Assembly: GCF_009749385.1 (NCBI RefSeq)
Contig: NZ_WBIN01000002.1
Location: forward strand, 186,001 to 250,000
DNA: 64,000 nt
Reading direction: 5' to 3'
From: Agromyces allii
GTDB taxonomy: Bacteria > Actinomycetota > Actinomycetes > Actinomycetales > Microbacteriaceae
Below are positions 56,471-64,000 of the stretch, one piece after another (within the stretch, counting starts at the first letter, position 1; the number at the start of each line of letters is the position of its first letter). The position numbers were made by a program, and so were the translations under genes. The notes beneath the pieces were generated by a model. That model saw nothing but the letters and a program-made list of their open reading frames with translations. It did not search any database and was not told the DNA's origin.

Positions 56471-58510
56471 TCAGCCGAGCCCGCGGCGCGACAGGAGCGG
56501 CTCGATCGACGCGTCGCGACCGAGCAGCGCGCGGATCGACTCCCGCGGGTCGCGGGATCCGCCGGGAGCCAGGATCTCGCGGCGGAACCGCTCCCCGTTC
56601 GCCCTCGTCGCGCCGCCGTTCGCCTCGAACCACGCCATGATGTCGGCACCAGGAACCTCGCTCCAGATGTACGAGTAGTACCCCGCGTCGTACCCGCCGG
56701 CGAAGACGTGCGCGAAGTACGTGCTCGCATATCGAGGCGGCACGAGCGGATGCGCGAGCCCGGCGTCTTCGAGGGCCCTCGCCTCGAACGCGGCGACGTC
56801 GTCGACCTCGGATCCGGTCGGCACCCGGTGCCATGCCTGGTCGAGCACGGCCGCCGCGAGGTACTCGGCGGTCGAGTAGCCGGACTCGATGCCGGCGTTG
56901 GCCCGCAACCGCTCGGCGAGCTGCTGCGGCATCCGCTCGCCGGTCTCGTGGTGGACGGCGAAGTTCGCGAGGATCTCGGGGCGGATCAGCCACAGCTCGT
57001 TCACCTGGCTGGGCAGCTCGACGAAGTCGCGGAACACCCGGGTGCCGGACTGCGAGGGATACCGGGTCCGGGCGAGCAGGCCGTGCAGCGCGTGCCCGAA
57101 TTCGTGGAAGAGCGTCTCGGCCTCGTCGAACGTCAGCAGGGTCGGCTCGCCCTCGGCGGGCTTCGGGATGTTGAGGTTGTTCACGACGACCGGCAGCAGA
57201 CCCGTGAGGTCGGACTGCTCGACGAGCGAACTCATCCACGCGCCCCCGCGCTTGGAGTCGCGCGTGTACGCGTCGAGCAGGTACAGCCCGACCGGCGTGC
57301 CGTCCTCCTCGAGGACCTCGTAGACGCGCGTGTCGGGGTGGTATCCGACGAGGTCGGGGCGGGCCGCGAACGACAGCCCGTACAGCAGTGCGGCCGCATG
57401 GAACACCCCGTCGACCAGCACGCGTTCGAACTCGAGGTAGCGGCGCACCTCGGCCGGGTCGAGCGCGTCCCGCTCGGCCGACACCTGCTCGGCGAGCAGT
57501 GCCCAATCGGATGCCGCGACCTCACGAGCCCCGATGCTCGCAGCCAGCTCGGCGAGCTCGTCGTGTTCCCGCTCGACGTTGCGCATCGCGGGAGCCGTGA
57601 GCTCGGTGAGGAGCGACGCGACCGCCTCGGGGCTGCCCGCCGTCTGACCGGCGGTCACGGCGGCGGCGTGCGAGTCGAACCCGAGCAGGCCGGCGCGCTC
57701 GGCGCGCAGACGCACGATCTCGAGCAGGGTCTGCCGGGTGTCGTGCGGGCCTCCTCGGATGCCGCGGGCACGCGAGGCCGCGAGCAGGGCGTCGCGGGTC
57801 GCGTCGTCGGTGAGCGACGCGAGCGCCGGCTGGCCGGTCGGCAGCACGAGCGTCAGGAGCCATCCGTCGAGTCCGCGCGCCGCGGCCGCCTCGCGTGCGG
57901 CCGACGCGGCACCGGCGTCGAGGCCGTCGATGAGGGCCTCGTCGTGCAGGTGCAGGGCGAGGTCGTTCGTGTCGGCGAGCAGGTGCTGCTGGAACGCGGT
58001 CGTGAGCATCGAGAGCTGTTCGTTGAGCTCGGCGAGCCGGGCGCGGCTCGCATCGCCGAGCGCGGCACCCGCGAGCACGGCCTCGTGATGCGATCGTTCG
58101 ACGAGGTACCGCTCGTCGGGTGCGAGGTCGAGCCCGTCGCGCTCATCGAAGACCCGTCGGATGCGTTCGAACAGCCGCTGATCGAGACGGATCGCATCAC
58201 GATGCGCCGCGAGCAGGGGAGCGAACCGGGCGTCGAGCGCCTCGATCTCATCGTTCGTGTCGGCCGAGCTCGCGTTCTCGAACACGGCCAGCACCCGATC
58301 GAGCTCGAGGCCCGACCGTTCGAGGGGCAGCATCGTGTTCTCGAACGTGGGCTCCGCCGGATCGGCCGTGATCGCCTCGACGGCGGCCCGCTGCGCGGCC
58401 ATGGCCCGCTCGAGCGCCTCGGCGTAGTGATCGGGTCGGATGAGGGCGAACAGCGGCAGGCCGTAGGGGAGGGGGCTCGGCTCGATCAGCGGGTTCGTCT
58501 CGTCATCCAT
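56471..58510 (-). CDS. dcp: M3-family metallopeptidase, peptidyl-dipeptidase Dcp type
   Basis: Cytosolic zinc oligopeptidase that trims dipeptides from peptide C-termini. It has 679 residues, normal for Dcp/oligopeptidase A. The zinc motif is HEFGHALH within FDEAETLFHEFGHALHGLL; the third ligand Glu is expected in the following helix. VFRDFVELPSQVNELW is a Dcp/OpdA signature. The ATG at 58510 is six bases after TAGGGT on the minus strand, so it is leaderless. Oligopeptidase A is the main alternative call. Confidence 0.92.
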   Translation of the reverse strand: MDDETNPLIEPSPLPYGLPLFALIRPDHYAEALERAMAAQRAAVEAITADPAEPTFENTMLPLERSGLELDRVLAVFENASSADTNDEIEALDARFAPLLAAHRDAIRLDQRLFERIRRVFDERDGLDLAPDERYLVERSHHEAVLAGAALGDASRARLAELNEQLSMLTTAFQQHLLADTNDLALHLHDEALIDGLDAGAASAAREAAAARGLDGWLLTLVLPTGQPALASLTDDATRDALLAASRARGIRGGPHDTRQTLLEIVRLRAERAGLLGFDSHAAAVTAGQTAGSPEAVASLLTELTAPAMRNVEREHDELAELAASIGAREVAASDWALLAEQVSAERDALDPAEVRRYLEFERVLVDGVFHAAALLYGLSFAARPDLVGYHPDTRVYEVLEEDGTPVGLYLLDAYTRDSKRGGAWMSSLVEQSDLTGLLPVVVNNLNIPKPAEGEPTLLTFDEAETLFHEFGHALHGLLARTRYPSQSGTRVFRDFVELPSQVNELWLIRPEILANFAVHHETGERMPQQLAERLRANAGIESGYSTAEYLAAAVLDQAWHRVPTGSEVDDVAAFEARALEDAGLAHPLVPPRYASTYFAHVFAGGYDAGYYSYIWSEVPGADIMAWFEANGGATRANGERFRREILAPGGSRDPRESIRALLGRDASIEPLLSRRGLG

Positions 58511-58516
58511 CCGCCG

Positions 58517-58534
58517 ACCCTATCGGCCTAGAGT
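58517..58534. promoter_or_regulatory. Face-to-face leaderless promoters in a 30-bp intergene
   Basis: Minus strand TAGGGT (58522-58517) six bases before the M3 peptidase ATG, and plus strand TAGAGT (58529-58534) six bases before the methyltransferase ATG. The -35 region of each must lie inside the other gene's coding sequence. Confidence 0.65.
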
Positions 58535-58540
58535 CGAAGG

Positions 58541-59374
58541 ATGAACGCCACCACTCCGCACGAGGCGGGCCGACCCAGAGACGTCTACACGCACGGCCAT
58601 CACGAGAGCGTGCTGCGCTCGCACACCTGGCGCACGGTGGAGAACTCGGCGGCCTACCTCGTGCCGCACCTTCGCGAAGGGCTCGCCGTGCTCGACGTCG
58701 GCAGCGGGCCCGGCACCATCTCGATCGACCTCGCCCGTCGGGTGAGGCCCGGCCGGGTCATCGGCGTCGACGCCTCAGCCGACATCGTGGCGCAGGCGAA
58801 CGGGCTCGCCGCCAGCTCGGGCGTCGACAACGTCGAATTCCGGGTGGGCGATGCTTACGCGCTCGAGTTCGACGACGACTCCTTCGATGTCGTGCACACG
58901 CACCAGGTGCTCCAGCATCTGAAACACCCGATCGATGCGTTGAAGGAATTCCGCCGGGTGCTGCGGCCGAGCGGCGTGCTCGCCGTGCGCGACGTCGACT
59001 ACGGGGGCGTGCTCACCTCGCCGTCGACCGATGCGCTCACGCGATGGTTGGCGCTCTACCGGGACGTCCACGCATGGAACGGCGGCGAAGCCGACGCCGG
59101 GCGTCATCTCAAGGCGTGGGTGCGCGCCGCCGGGTTCGCCGACGTCACGGCATCCGGGTCGGTGTGGGTCTTCGCCTCCGACGCGGAGCGCGAGTGGTGG
59201 GGCGAATCGTGGGCGCTGCGCGCGACCGAATCGAGTTTCGCGGCGCACGCCATCGAGTCGGGTCATTCGAATCCCGACGAGCTTCGCCGGATCTCCGAGG
59301 GATGGCTCCGCTGGGCCGCGGACCCCGATGGCTGGATGCTCATGCCGCACGGCGAGATCATCGCGCGCGGCTGA
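58541..59374 (+). CDS. Class I SAM-dependent methyltransferase
   Basis: 277 residues, UbiE/Methyltransf_11-like. Motif I is VLDVGSGPGTISIDLA, motif II VIGVDASADIV, and the post-I region VVHTHQVLQHLKHP with VLRPSGVLAVRDVD. A C-terminal extension of about 100 residues is Trp-rich and may bind substrate. Substrate unknown; small molecules are most likely. The start is set by a leaderless -10. Monocistronic and followed by two hairpins. Confidence 0.88.
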   Translation: MNATTPHEAGRPRDVYTHGHHESVLRSHTWRTVENSAAYLVPHLREGLAVLDVGSGPGTISIDLARRVRPGRVIGVDASADIVAQANGLAASSGVDNVEFRVGDAYALEFDDDSFDVVHTHQVLQHLKHPIDALKEFRRVLRPSGVLAVRDVDYGGVLTSPSTDALTRWLALYRDVHAWNGGEADAGRHLKAWVRAAGFADVTASGSVWVFASDAEREWWGESWALRATESSFAAHAIESGHSNPDELRRISEGWLRWAADPDGWMLMPHGEIIARG

Positions 59375-59403
59375 GCGCTCGACTGCGCACGCGGGTGCGT
59401 CCG

Positions 59404-59427
59404 CGGTCAGGCTCGCAGGCCTGACCG
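59404..59427 (+). terminator. Hairpin terminator after the methyltransferase gene
   Basis: Perfect 9-bp stem CGGTCAGGC / GCCTGACCG with a six-base loop. Confidence 0.75.
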
Positions 59428-59436
59428 TCGGCGGAT

Positions 59437-59466
59437 GATCGGCGGGGTGTCGACACCCCGCCGATC
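59437..59466. terminator. 30-nt perfect palindrome, bidirectional terminator
   Basis: Left arm GATCGGCGGGGTGTC followed directly by its complement. It lies 3 bp downstream of the stop codon of the convergent small gene, so it can terminate both strands. Confidence 0.8.
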
Positions 59467-59469
59467 AGT

Positions 59470-59700
59470 TCACCACTCGTCGGTGTCGGCCTCGTCGGCG
59501 TGCGGCTCGATCACGCCCGCGAGCGTGACCCGGGTGCCGTCGTCGAGCTCGGCGATCGGACGCCCCTCGAGCCAGGTCAACGTCCAGTGGCCCGCGGCAT
59601 CCGCTCGCCCCGCCTCGACCGCGGCGATCTGCTCGCGCAGGGTCGCGGGCACCGAGGCCGGCGGCTGCGCGCCGAGCGCCCATCGCGTTCCGAGCTGCAT
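59470..59700 (-). CDS. Hypothetical protein, 76 aa
   Basis: 76 residues, beginning MQLGTRWALGAQPPASVP, with the central WTLTWLEGRPIAELDDG and an acidic C-terminus (HADEADTDEW). No domain recognised. The ATG overlaps the stop of the GNAT gene (TGATG), and the composition fits the genome, so it is probably translated. Predicted small, acidic, soluble, with a short helix (about 18-32) and beta strands. Function unknown. Confidence 0.7.
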   Translation of the reverse strand: MQLGTRWALGAQPPASVPATLREQIAAVEAGRADAAGHWTLTWLEGRPIAELDDGTRVTLAGVIEPHADEADTDEW

Positions 59701-60146
59701 CAGGCGTGCATCTCGTAGGTGACCCAGCTCGTTCGGGTCGCGACCTCGTCGTAGATGCGCTGCGCGTACTCGTTGTCGGCTGCGGTGATCCACGACACTC
59801 CGGCCGAGCCGACCTCGGCCGAGCGGGCGTGCACGAACTCGATCAGTGCACGACCGAGACCCGCCCCGCGTGCCTCGTCGGCGACGTACAGGTCGTCGAG
59901 GTACATGCCCTTCGTGGCCGACAGGCTGTCGGGAACCACGCGGAAGTGCGCGAGACCGACGGGCCTGCCCTCCTCGTCGACCGCGAGCGCGGCCTGGAGC
60001 GGATCGTGCTCGTCGCGGATCCAGTTCCAGACGATGAGTGCCTTGGCGTCGTCGAGCTCGGTCTCGTAGAACCGGCAGTACGCCTCGAACAGCGGCAGCC
60101 AGCCGAAGAAGTCCTCTTCGGTGGAAAGTCGGATCTCGTGTGTCAT
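59700..60146 (-). CDS. GNAT-family N-acetyltransferase
   Basis: 148 residues in the single-domain GNAT fold. The acetyl-CoA pyrophosphate loop is ARGAGLGRALIEF, preceded by the strand LDDLYVADEA. AADNEYAQRIYDEVATRTSWVTYEM is the usual GNAT C-terminal motif, as in small-molecule and aminoglycoside-type acetyltransferases. Substrate unknown. It starts 8 bp after valS with a G-rich ribosome site, in an operon valS-GNAT-small protein. Confidence 0.88.
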   Translation of the reverse strand: MTHEIRLSTEEDFFGWLPLFEAYCRFYETELDDAKALIVWNWIRDEHDPLQAALAVDEEGRPVGLAHFRVVPDSLSATKGMYLDDLYVADEARGAGLGRALIEFVHARSAEVGSAGVSWITAADNEYAQRIYDEVATRTSWVTYEMHA

Positions 60147-60154
60147 GGGCCCCC

Positions 60155-62737
60155 CTAAGCCTCGGGATTCTCGAGTTCGATGTCGCGGACCTCGAAGTCG
60201 TCGGCTTCGACGAACGAGAGCTCTGCGATGCGCCCCACCGCACGCAGGTCCGATGCGACGGCCGTGAGCAGGGCCACGGTCGCGGCGGGTGCGGCGATGA
60301 CCGCACGGGTGACGGGCGTCTTCTGGGACGCCTTGGCCGCGGTCTTCGCGCGACGGATGCCGGTGAGCGCGAGGCTCGACACGGTGAGCAGTTCGGTGCC
60401 GGCCTCGCCGCGGGCGGCGAGCTCGTCGAGCGTCGGCCAGGCGGCGTGGTGCACGGAGCCCTCGTTGGACCAGCTCCAGACCTCTTCGGTCGCGAACGGG
60501 ATGACCGGGGCGAACAGGCGCAGCAGCACCGCGAGTGCGGTCTTCAGCGCCGCGACGGCGGAGGCCTGCTCGGCGCTCGGCTCACCGTAGGCGCGTTCCT
60601 TGACGAGCTCGAGGTAGTCGTCGCAGAAGGTCCAGAAGAAGGTCTCGGACAGTTCGAGCGCACGAGCGTGGTCGTAGGCCTCGAGCGACTTCGTGGCCTT
60701 CGCGACGACCTCGGCGAGCTCGGCGAGCATGCTGCGGTCGACGGGCTCGGTGACGGCGGCGTCTGCCGCGCCCTCGAAGCCGAGGATGAACTTGGCCGCG
60801 TTCAGCACCTTGATGGCGAGACGCCGGCCGATCTTGACCTGCGTCGGGTTCTGCGGGTCGAACGACGCATCGGTGCCGAGCCGCGAGGACGCCGCCCAGT
60901 AGCGCACGGCGTCGGAGCCGTGCTGCTCGAGGAGGCCCGCCGGGGTGACGACGTTGCCCTTCGACTTCGACATCTTCTTGCGGTCGGGGTCGACGATGAA
61001 GCCGGAGATGGCCGCGTTCGTCCACGGCGCCGTGCCGTGCTCGAGCTCGGCGCGCAGCGTCGAGCTGAAGAGCCACGTGCGGATGATGTCCTGGCCCTGC
61101 GGGCGCAGCGAGTACGGGTAGACGAGGTCGAAGAGCTCGGGGTCGCGCTCCCAGCCGCCCGCGAGCTGCGGGGTCAGCGAGGAGGTCGCCCACGTGTCCA
61201 TGACGTCGTGCTCGCCGATGAAACCGCCGGGCGCGCCGCGCTGGGCCTCGTCGAAGCCGGGTGCGGGTGCCGACGAGGGGTCGACGGGCAGGATGTCGCG
61301 CGTGGCGACGATCGGCTCGTCGAACTTCGGGTCACCCGCCTCGTCGAGGGGGTACCAGACGGGGATCGGCACGCCGAAGAAGCGCTGGCGCGACACGAGC
61401 CAGTCGCCCGAGAGGCCGCCGACCCAGTTCTCGTAGCGAACGCGCATGAAGTCGGGGTGCCAGTCGATGCCGCGGCCGTGCTCGAGCAGGCGCTCCTTGA
61501 GACCGGCGTCGCGGGCGCCGTTGCTGATGTACCACTGGCGCGTCGAAACGATCTCGAGCGGGCGGTCGCCCTTCTCGAAGAACTTCACGGGGTGGGTGAT
61601 GGCCTTGGGCTCGCCGAGCAGGTCGCCCGAGGCGCGCAGCAGGTCGACGACGGCCTGCTTGGCCGAGAACGCCGTCTTGCCCGCGATCTCGGCGAAGGCG
61701 GCACGGCCGGCCTCGGTCGTGATGGCCTCGGGGGCGTCGGCGATCACGCGGCCGTCGAAGCCGATGATCGCGCGGTTCGGCAGGTCGAGCTCGCGCCACC
61801 AGACGACGTCGGTGACGTCGCCGAAGGTGCAGATCATCGCGATGCCGGTGCCCTTGTCCTTCTGGGCGAGGTGGTGCGCGAGCACGGGCACCTCGACGCC
61901 GAACACGGGGCTCGTGACGGTCGTGCCGAAGAGGGGCTGGTAGCGCTCGTCGTCGGGGTGGGCGACGAGGGCGACGCACGCGGCGATGAGCTCGGGGCGG
62001 CTCGTCTCGATCTCGATCGTGCCGCCGTCGGGGCGGTGGAACGAGACGCGGTGGTAGTGGCCGGGCTGCTCGCGGTCTTCGAGCTCCGCCTGGGCGACGG
62101 CCGTGCGGAACGTGACGTCCCACAGGGTGGGTGCGAGCGCCTGGTAGGCCTCGCCGCGCTCGACGTTGCGCACGAACGCGAGCTGCGAGGTGAAGATCGC
62201 CTCGTCGGCGATGGTTCGGTAGCTCTGCTTCCAGTCGACCGAGAGGCCGAGCGAGCGCCAGAGCGCCTCGAACTGCTTCTCGTCTTCGACGGTGAGCCGC
62301 TCGCACAGCTCGATGAAGTTGCGACGGCTGATGGGCTTCTGATCGGCCGCCTTGGTCGACTTGCCGTCGCCTCCCTCGAAGGGGGGAACGAAGTCGGCCT
62401 CGTAGGGCAGCGTCGGGTCGCAGCGCACGCCGTAGTAGTTCTGCACGCGCCGCTCGGTGGGCAGGCCGTTGTCGTCCCAGCCCATCGGGTAGAACACGTG
62501 GCGGCCGCGCATGCGCTGGAATCGCGCCATGACGTCGGTGTGCGTGTACGAGAACACGTGGCCGATGTGCAGCGAACCGGATGCCGTGGGCGGGGGCGTG
62601 TCGATCGAGTAGATCGTCTCGCGGGTGGCCTCGGCGCGGGGGAAGTCGTAGACCCCGTCGCGCTCCCACGCGTCGGCCCAGACCGTCTCGAGCCCTTCGA
62701 GGGCGGGCTTGTCGGGGATGCGCGACGTGTCGGTCAT
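60155..62737 (-). CDS. valS: Valyl-tRNA synthetase, archaeal-type
   Basis: Charges tRNA-Val. It has 860 residues: class-I HIGH motif GSLHIGHVF, KMSKS motif KKMSKSKGN, and a CP1 editing domain between. Region GWDDNGLPTERRVQNYYG and the editing-domain stretch ICTFGDVTDVVWW are of the archaeal/Rickettsia type, whereas most bacteria have GTDHAGIATQ and a different editing signature. The C-terminal coiled-coil typical of bacterial ValRS is absent. The ATG at 62737 follows GGAGC; an upstream in-frame start is unlikely because it precedes the predicted RNA start. Confidence 0.95.
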   Translation of the reverse strand: MTDTSRIPDKPALEGLETVWADAWERDGVYDFPRAEATRETIYSIDTPPPTASGSLHIGHVFSYTHTDVMARFQRMRGRHVFYPMGWDDNGLPTERRVQNYYGVRCDPTLPYEADFVPPFEGGDGKSTKAADQKPISRRNFIELCERLTVEDEKQFEALWRSLGLSVDWKQSYRTIADEAIFTSQLAFVRNVERGEAYQALAPTLWDVTFRTAVAQAELEDREQPGHYHRVSFHRPDGGTIEIETSRPELIAACVALVAHPDDERYQPLFGTTVTSPVFGVEVPVLAHHLAQKDKGTGIAMICTFGDVTDVVWWRELDLPNRAIIGFDGRVIADAPEAITTEAGRAAFAEIAGKTAFSAKQAVVDLLRASGDLLGEPKAITHPVKFFEKGDRPLEIVSTRQWYISNGARDAGLKERLLEHGRGIDWHPDFMRVRYENWVGGLSGDWLVSRQRFFGVPIPVWYPLDEAGDPKFDEPIVATRDILPVDPSSAPAPGFDEAQRGAPGGFIGEHDVMDTWATSSLTPQLAGGWERDPELFDLVYPYSLRPQGQDIIRTWLFSSTLRAELEHGTAPWTNAAISGFIVDPDRKKMSKSKGNVVTPAGLLEQHGSDAVRYWAASSRLGTDASFDPQNPTQVKIGRRLAIKVLNAAKFILGFEGAADAAVTEPVDRSMLAELAEVVAKATKSLEAYDHARALELSETFFWTFCDDYLELVKERAYGEPSAEQASAVAALKTALAVLLRLFAPVIPFATEEVWSWSNEGSVHHAAWPTLDELAARGEAGTELLTVSSLALTGIRRAKTAAKASQKTPVTRAVIAAPAATVALLTAVASDLRAVGRIAELSFVEADDFEVRDIELENPEA

Positions 62738-62801
62738 GATGCTCCGGTTCGATATCGGCGGCACCGAGTCAATGGTGAGGTGCCTGAATGTGCGACGCTC
62801 A

Positions 62802-62807
62802 AGCCTA
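62802..62807 (-). promoter_or_regulatory. valS -10 element overlapping the ABC gene stop
   Basis: TAGGCT on the minus strand; its TAG (62807-62805) is the stop codon of the upstream ABC transporter gene. The RNA should start near 62795, with a leader of about 58 nt. Confidence 0.6.
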
Positions 62808-64000
62808 GCGGAACCCGGCTGACCCATCGCCGCGCGCGAGCCGCGGCGAGTCCCGGATGAGGGCGGCGGTGACCTCGTGCTCGGGCGCGGTGAACACCCG
62901 CTCCGCGTCGCCGTGCTCGACGATGCGGCCGCTCCGCATGACCGCGACGGTGTCGCTCATGTGGCGGATCACGCCGAGGTCGTGCGAGATGAAGAGCATC
63001 GCGAGGCCGTGATCGCGCTGCAGCTCGTCGAGGAGATCGAGCACGCGCGCCTGCACGGTCGCGTCGAGCGCCGAGACCGGTTCGTCGCACACGAGCACGT
63101 CGGGGGATCCGGCCAGGGCGCGGGCGATGGCGATCCGCTGGCGCTGCCCTCCCGAGAGGGCGAGCGGATGCCGCGCCGCGGCGTCCGTCGGCACGTGCAC
63201 CTGGTCGAGCAGGGCCGTGACCGCGGCGTCCGACGGATCGCGTCGAGCGGCGACGAGCGCGTCGCGGAGGATGCGCCCGACGCTCCACCGTGGATCGAAG
63301 GAGCCGAACGCATCCTGGTAGACGGCGCCGATGCGGGAGCGGCGGGTCCGTCGATCCCGCTCCGGCAGGGGCGACCACGGCTCGCCCGCCAGGCGCACCT
63401 CGCCCGCGTCGGGTGCGGCGAGCGCGAGCGCGAGGCGCGCGATCGTGGTCTTCCCAGACCCGGACTCGCCGACCAGTCCGAGCGTGCGGCCGCGCTCGAC
63501 GCGGAACGAGACGTCCTGCACCGCATGGGTCGTGCCGGCCCCGACGCGGAACGACTTCGAGAGTCCGATGCCCTCGAGCGCCGGGGCGGGCGGCGGCGGC
63601 GGCGTCCGCCCGGTCGTGGAGGCGGCCGATGCGGTTCGCGCCGCTTCCACGACCGGCTGAGCCGATCGGACCGGCCGGTCGCGGGTCGTGAGGCCCACCC
63701 CGCGCGGCACCTCGGTCGGCACGGCCTCGATGAGCGCGCGGGTCACCGGATGCCGCGGTGCGCCGAGGATCTCGGCCGTCGGCCCGGTCTCGACCACGGC
63801 GCCCCGGTCGAGCACGATCACGGTGTCGGCGATGCGCGAGACCACGGCGAGGTCGTGGCTGATGAGCAGCACGCCGGCGCCCCGTGCGCGCGCCTCGTCG
63901 AGCAGCCCCAGCACGCGGGCCTGCACGCCGACGTCGAGCGCGGTCGTCGGCTCGTCGGCGATGAGCAGCGGCGGGTCGAGGGCGAGGGCCGAGGCGATCA
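62805..64000 (-). CDS. Double-ATPase peptide/nickel-type ABC transporter subunit, 5' part outside window
   Basis: Energises uptake of dipeptides or oligopeptides; two OppD/OppF-like ATPases in one chain. The first domain is cut by the window end; its Walker B (LLIADEPTTALD) and H-loop (LLISHDLAVVS) remain, followed by an Opp-type C-terminal tail (GAPRHPVTRALIEAVP). A Pro-rich linker (PPPPPAPAL) leads to the second complete domain with Walker A GESGSGKTT, signature LSGGQRQR, Walker B VLVCDEPVSALD and H-loop LFISHDLGVI. Membrane and binding subunits are expected beyond the window. Confidence 0.93.
   Translation of the reverse strand, partial: IASALALDPPLLIADEPTTALDVGVQARVLGLLDEARARGAGVLLISHDLAVVSRIADTVIVLDRGAVVETGPTAEILGAPRHPVTRALIEAVPTEVPRGVGLTTRDRPVRSAQPVVEAARTASAASTTGRTPPPPPAPALEGIGLSKSFRVGAGTTHAVQDVSFRVERGRTLGLVGESGSGKTTIARLALALAAPDAGEVRLAGEPWSPLPERDRRTRRSRIGAVYQDAFGSFDPRWSVGRILRDALVAARRDPSDAAVTALLDQVHVPTDAAARHPLALSGGQRQRIAIARALAGSPDVLVCDEPVSALDATVQARVLDLLDELQRDHGLAMLFISHDLGVIRHMSDTVAVMRSGRIVEHGDAERVFTAPEHEVTAALIRDSPRLARGDGSAGFR

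Noticed and set aside
62738..62801. T-box riboswitch before valS
   Set aside because: The leader is about 58 nt, far too short, and lacks the T-box sequence.
62738..62827. Longer valS with 30 extra N-terminal residues
   Set aside because: The added codons run across the predicted promoter and the end of the ABC gene, so they would precede the RNA start; the residues are not ValRS-like.

Overview
The window is 64 kb of high-GC chromosomal DNA from an actinobacterium. RbpA, WhiA, an ANTAR response regulator of the PdtaR type, OpcA and TAGRCT -10 elements all point to Actinobacteria. The gene order matches the core found in Mycobacterium (rpe/rsmB; hisF-hisI-trpE-trpC-trpB-trpA-lgt-pyk; pdtaR-polA-rpsA-coaE-uvrB-uvrA; uvrC-rapZ-whiA-gap-pgk-tpiA-secG; pgl-opcA-zwf-tal-tkt; ctaB/ctaA; suf). 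The compact spacing, the SUF layout and the protein sequences suggest Microbacteriaceae. The genus cannot be fixed from the sequence alone. I see no mobile element, phage, CRISPR array or rRNA, and one tRNA.

Layout: 1-2250 holds the 3' end of rsmB, rpe and hisE. 2295-10690 is a his/trp run (hisG, hisF, hisI, trpE, a Trp-associated membrane protein, a small His-rich membrane protein, trpC, trpB, trpA, lgt). 10797-18323 is gltB-gltD and pyk. 18443-19407 is a Cys-rich short reading frame coupled to an alpha/beta hydrolase, followed by tRNA-Leu(CAA) on the minus strand. 19626-34246 is information processing and repair: pdtaR, polA, a DUF885 metallopeptidase, rpsA, coaE, uvrB, uvrA, uvrC. 34284-40878 is rapZ, whiA, sod, gap-pgk-tpiA, secG, rbpA. 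40981-49236 (minus strand) is a pentose-phosphate operon: a 48-codon leader frame, tkt, tal, pgi, zwf, opcA, pgl. 49425-52028 is ctaB(+), with ctaA and a gamma-carbonic-anhydrase-like gene (-). 52279-56392 is sufB-sufD-Rieske ferredoxin-sufC-sufT. 56471-64000 is an M3 peptidase, a methyltransferase, a small unknown, a GNAT acetyltransferase, an archaeal-type valS, and part of a double-ATPase ABC transporter gene.

The genes form a housekeeping block: amino-acid synthesis (His, Trp, Glu), lower glycolysis plus the NADPH-producing pentose-phosphate route, all three UvrABC subunits, heme A synthesis for cytochrome oxidase, and Fe-S cluster assembly.

The most interesting signals are in the expression architecture. 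(1) At least eleven genes have a TANNNT -10 hexamer exactly 6-7 nt before the start codon, implying leaderless mRNAs. One divergent leaderless pair shares a 30-bp intergene. (2) Two candidate upstream reading frames sit 6 nt downstream of a -10-like hexamer and end in a 4-base overlap with the next start codon: a 23-codon Cys-rich frame before the alpha/beta hydrolase and a 48-codon frame before tkt. (3) In three places the TAG stop codon of one gene is also the first half of the next gene's -10. (4) The octamer CGGATGCC/GGCATCCG recurs about 40 times or more by eye, imposes rare codons in coding sequence, and forms the base of three terminator stems. (5) The rpsA leader is structured, valS has archaeal-type signatures, and the suf operon lacks sufR, sufS and sufU.
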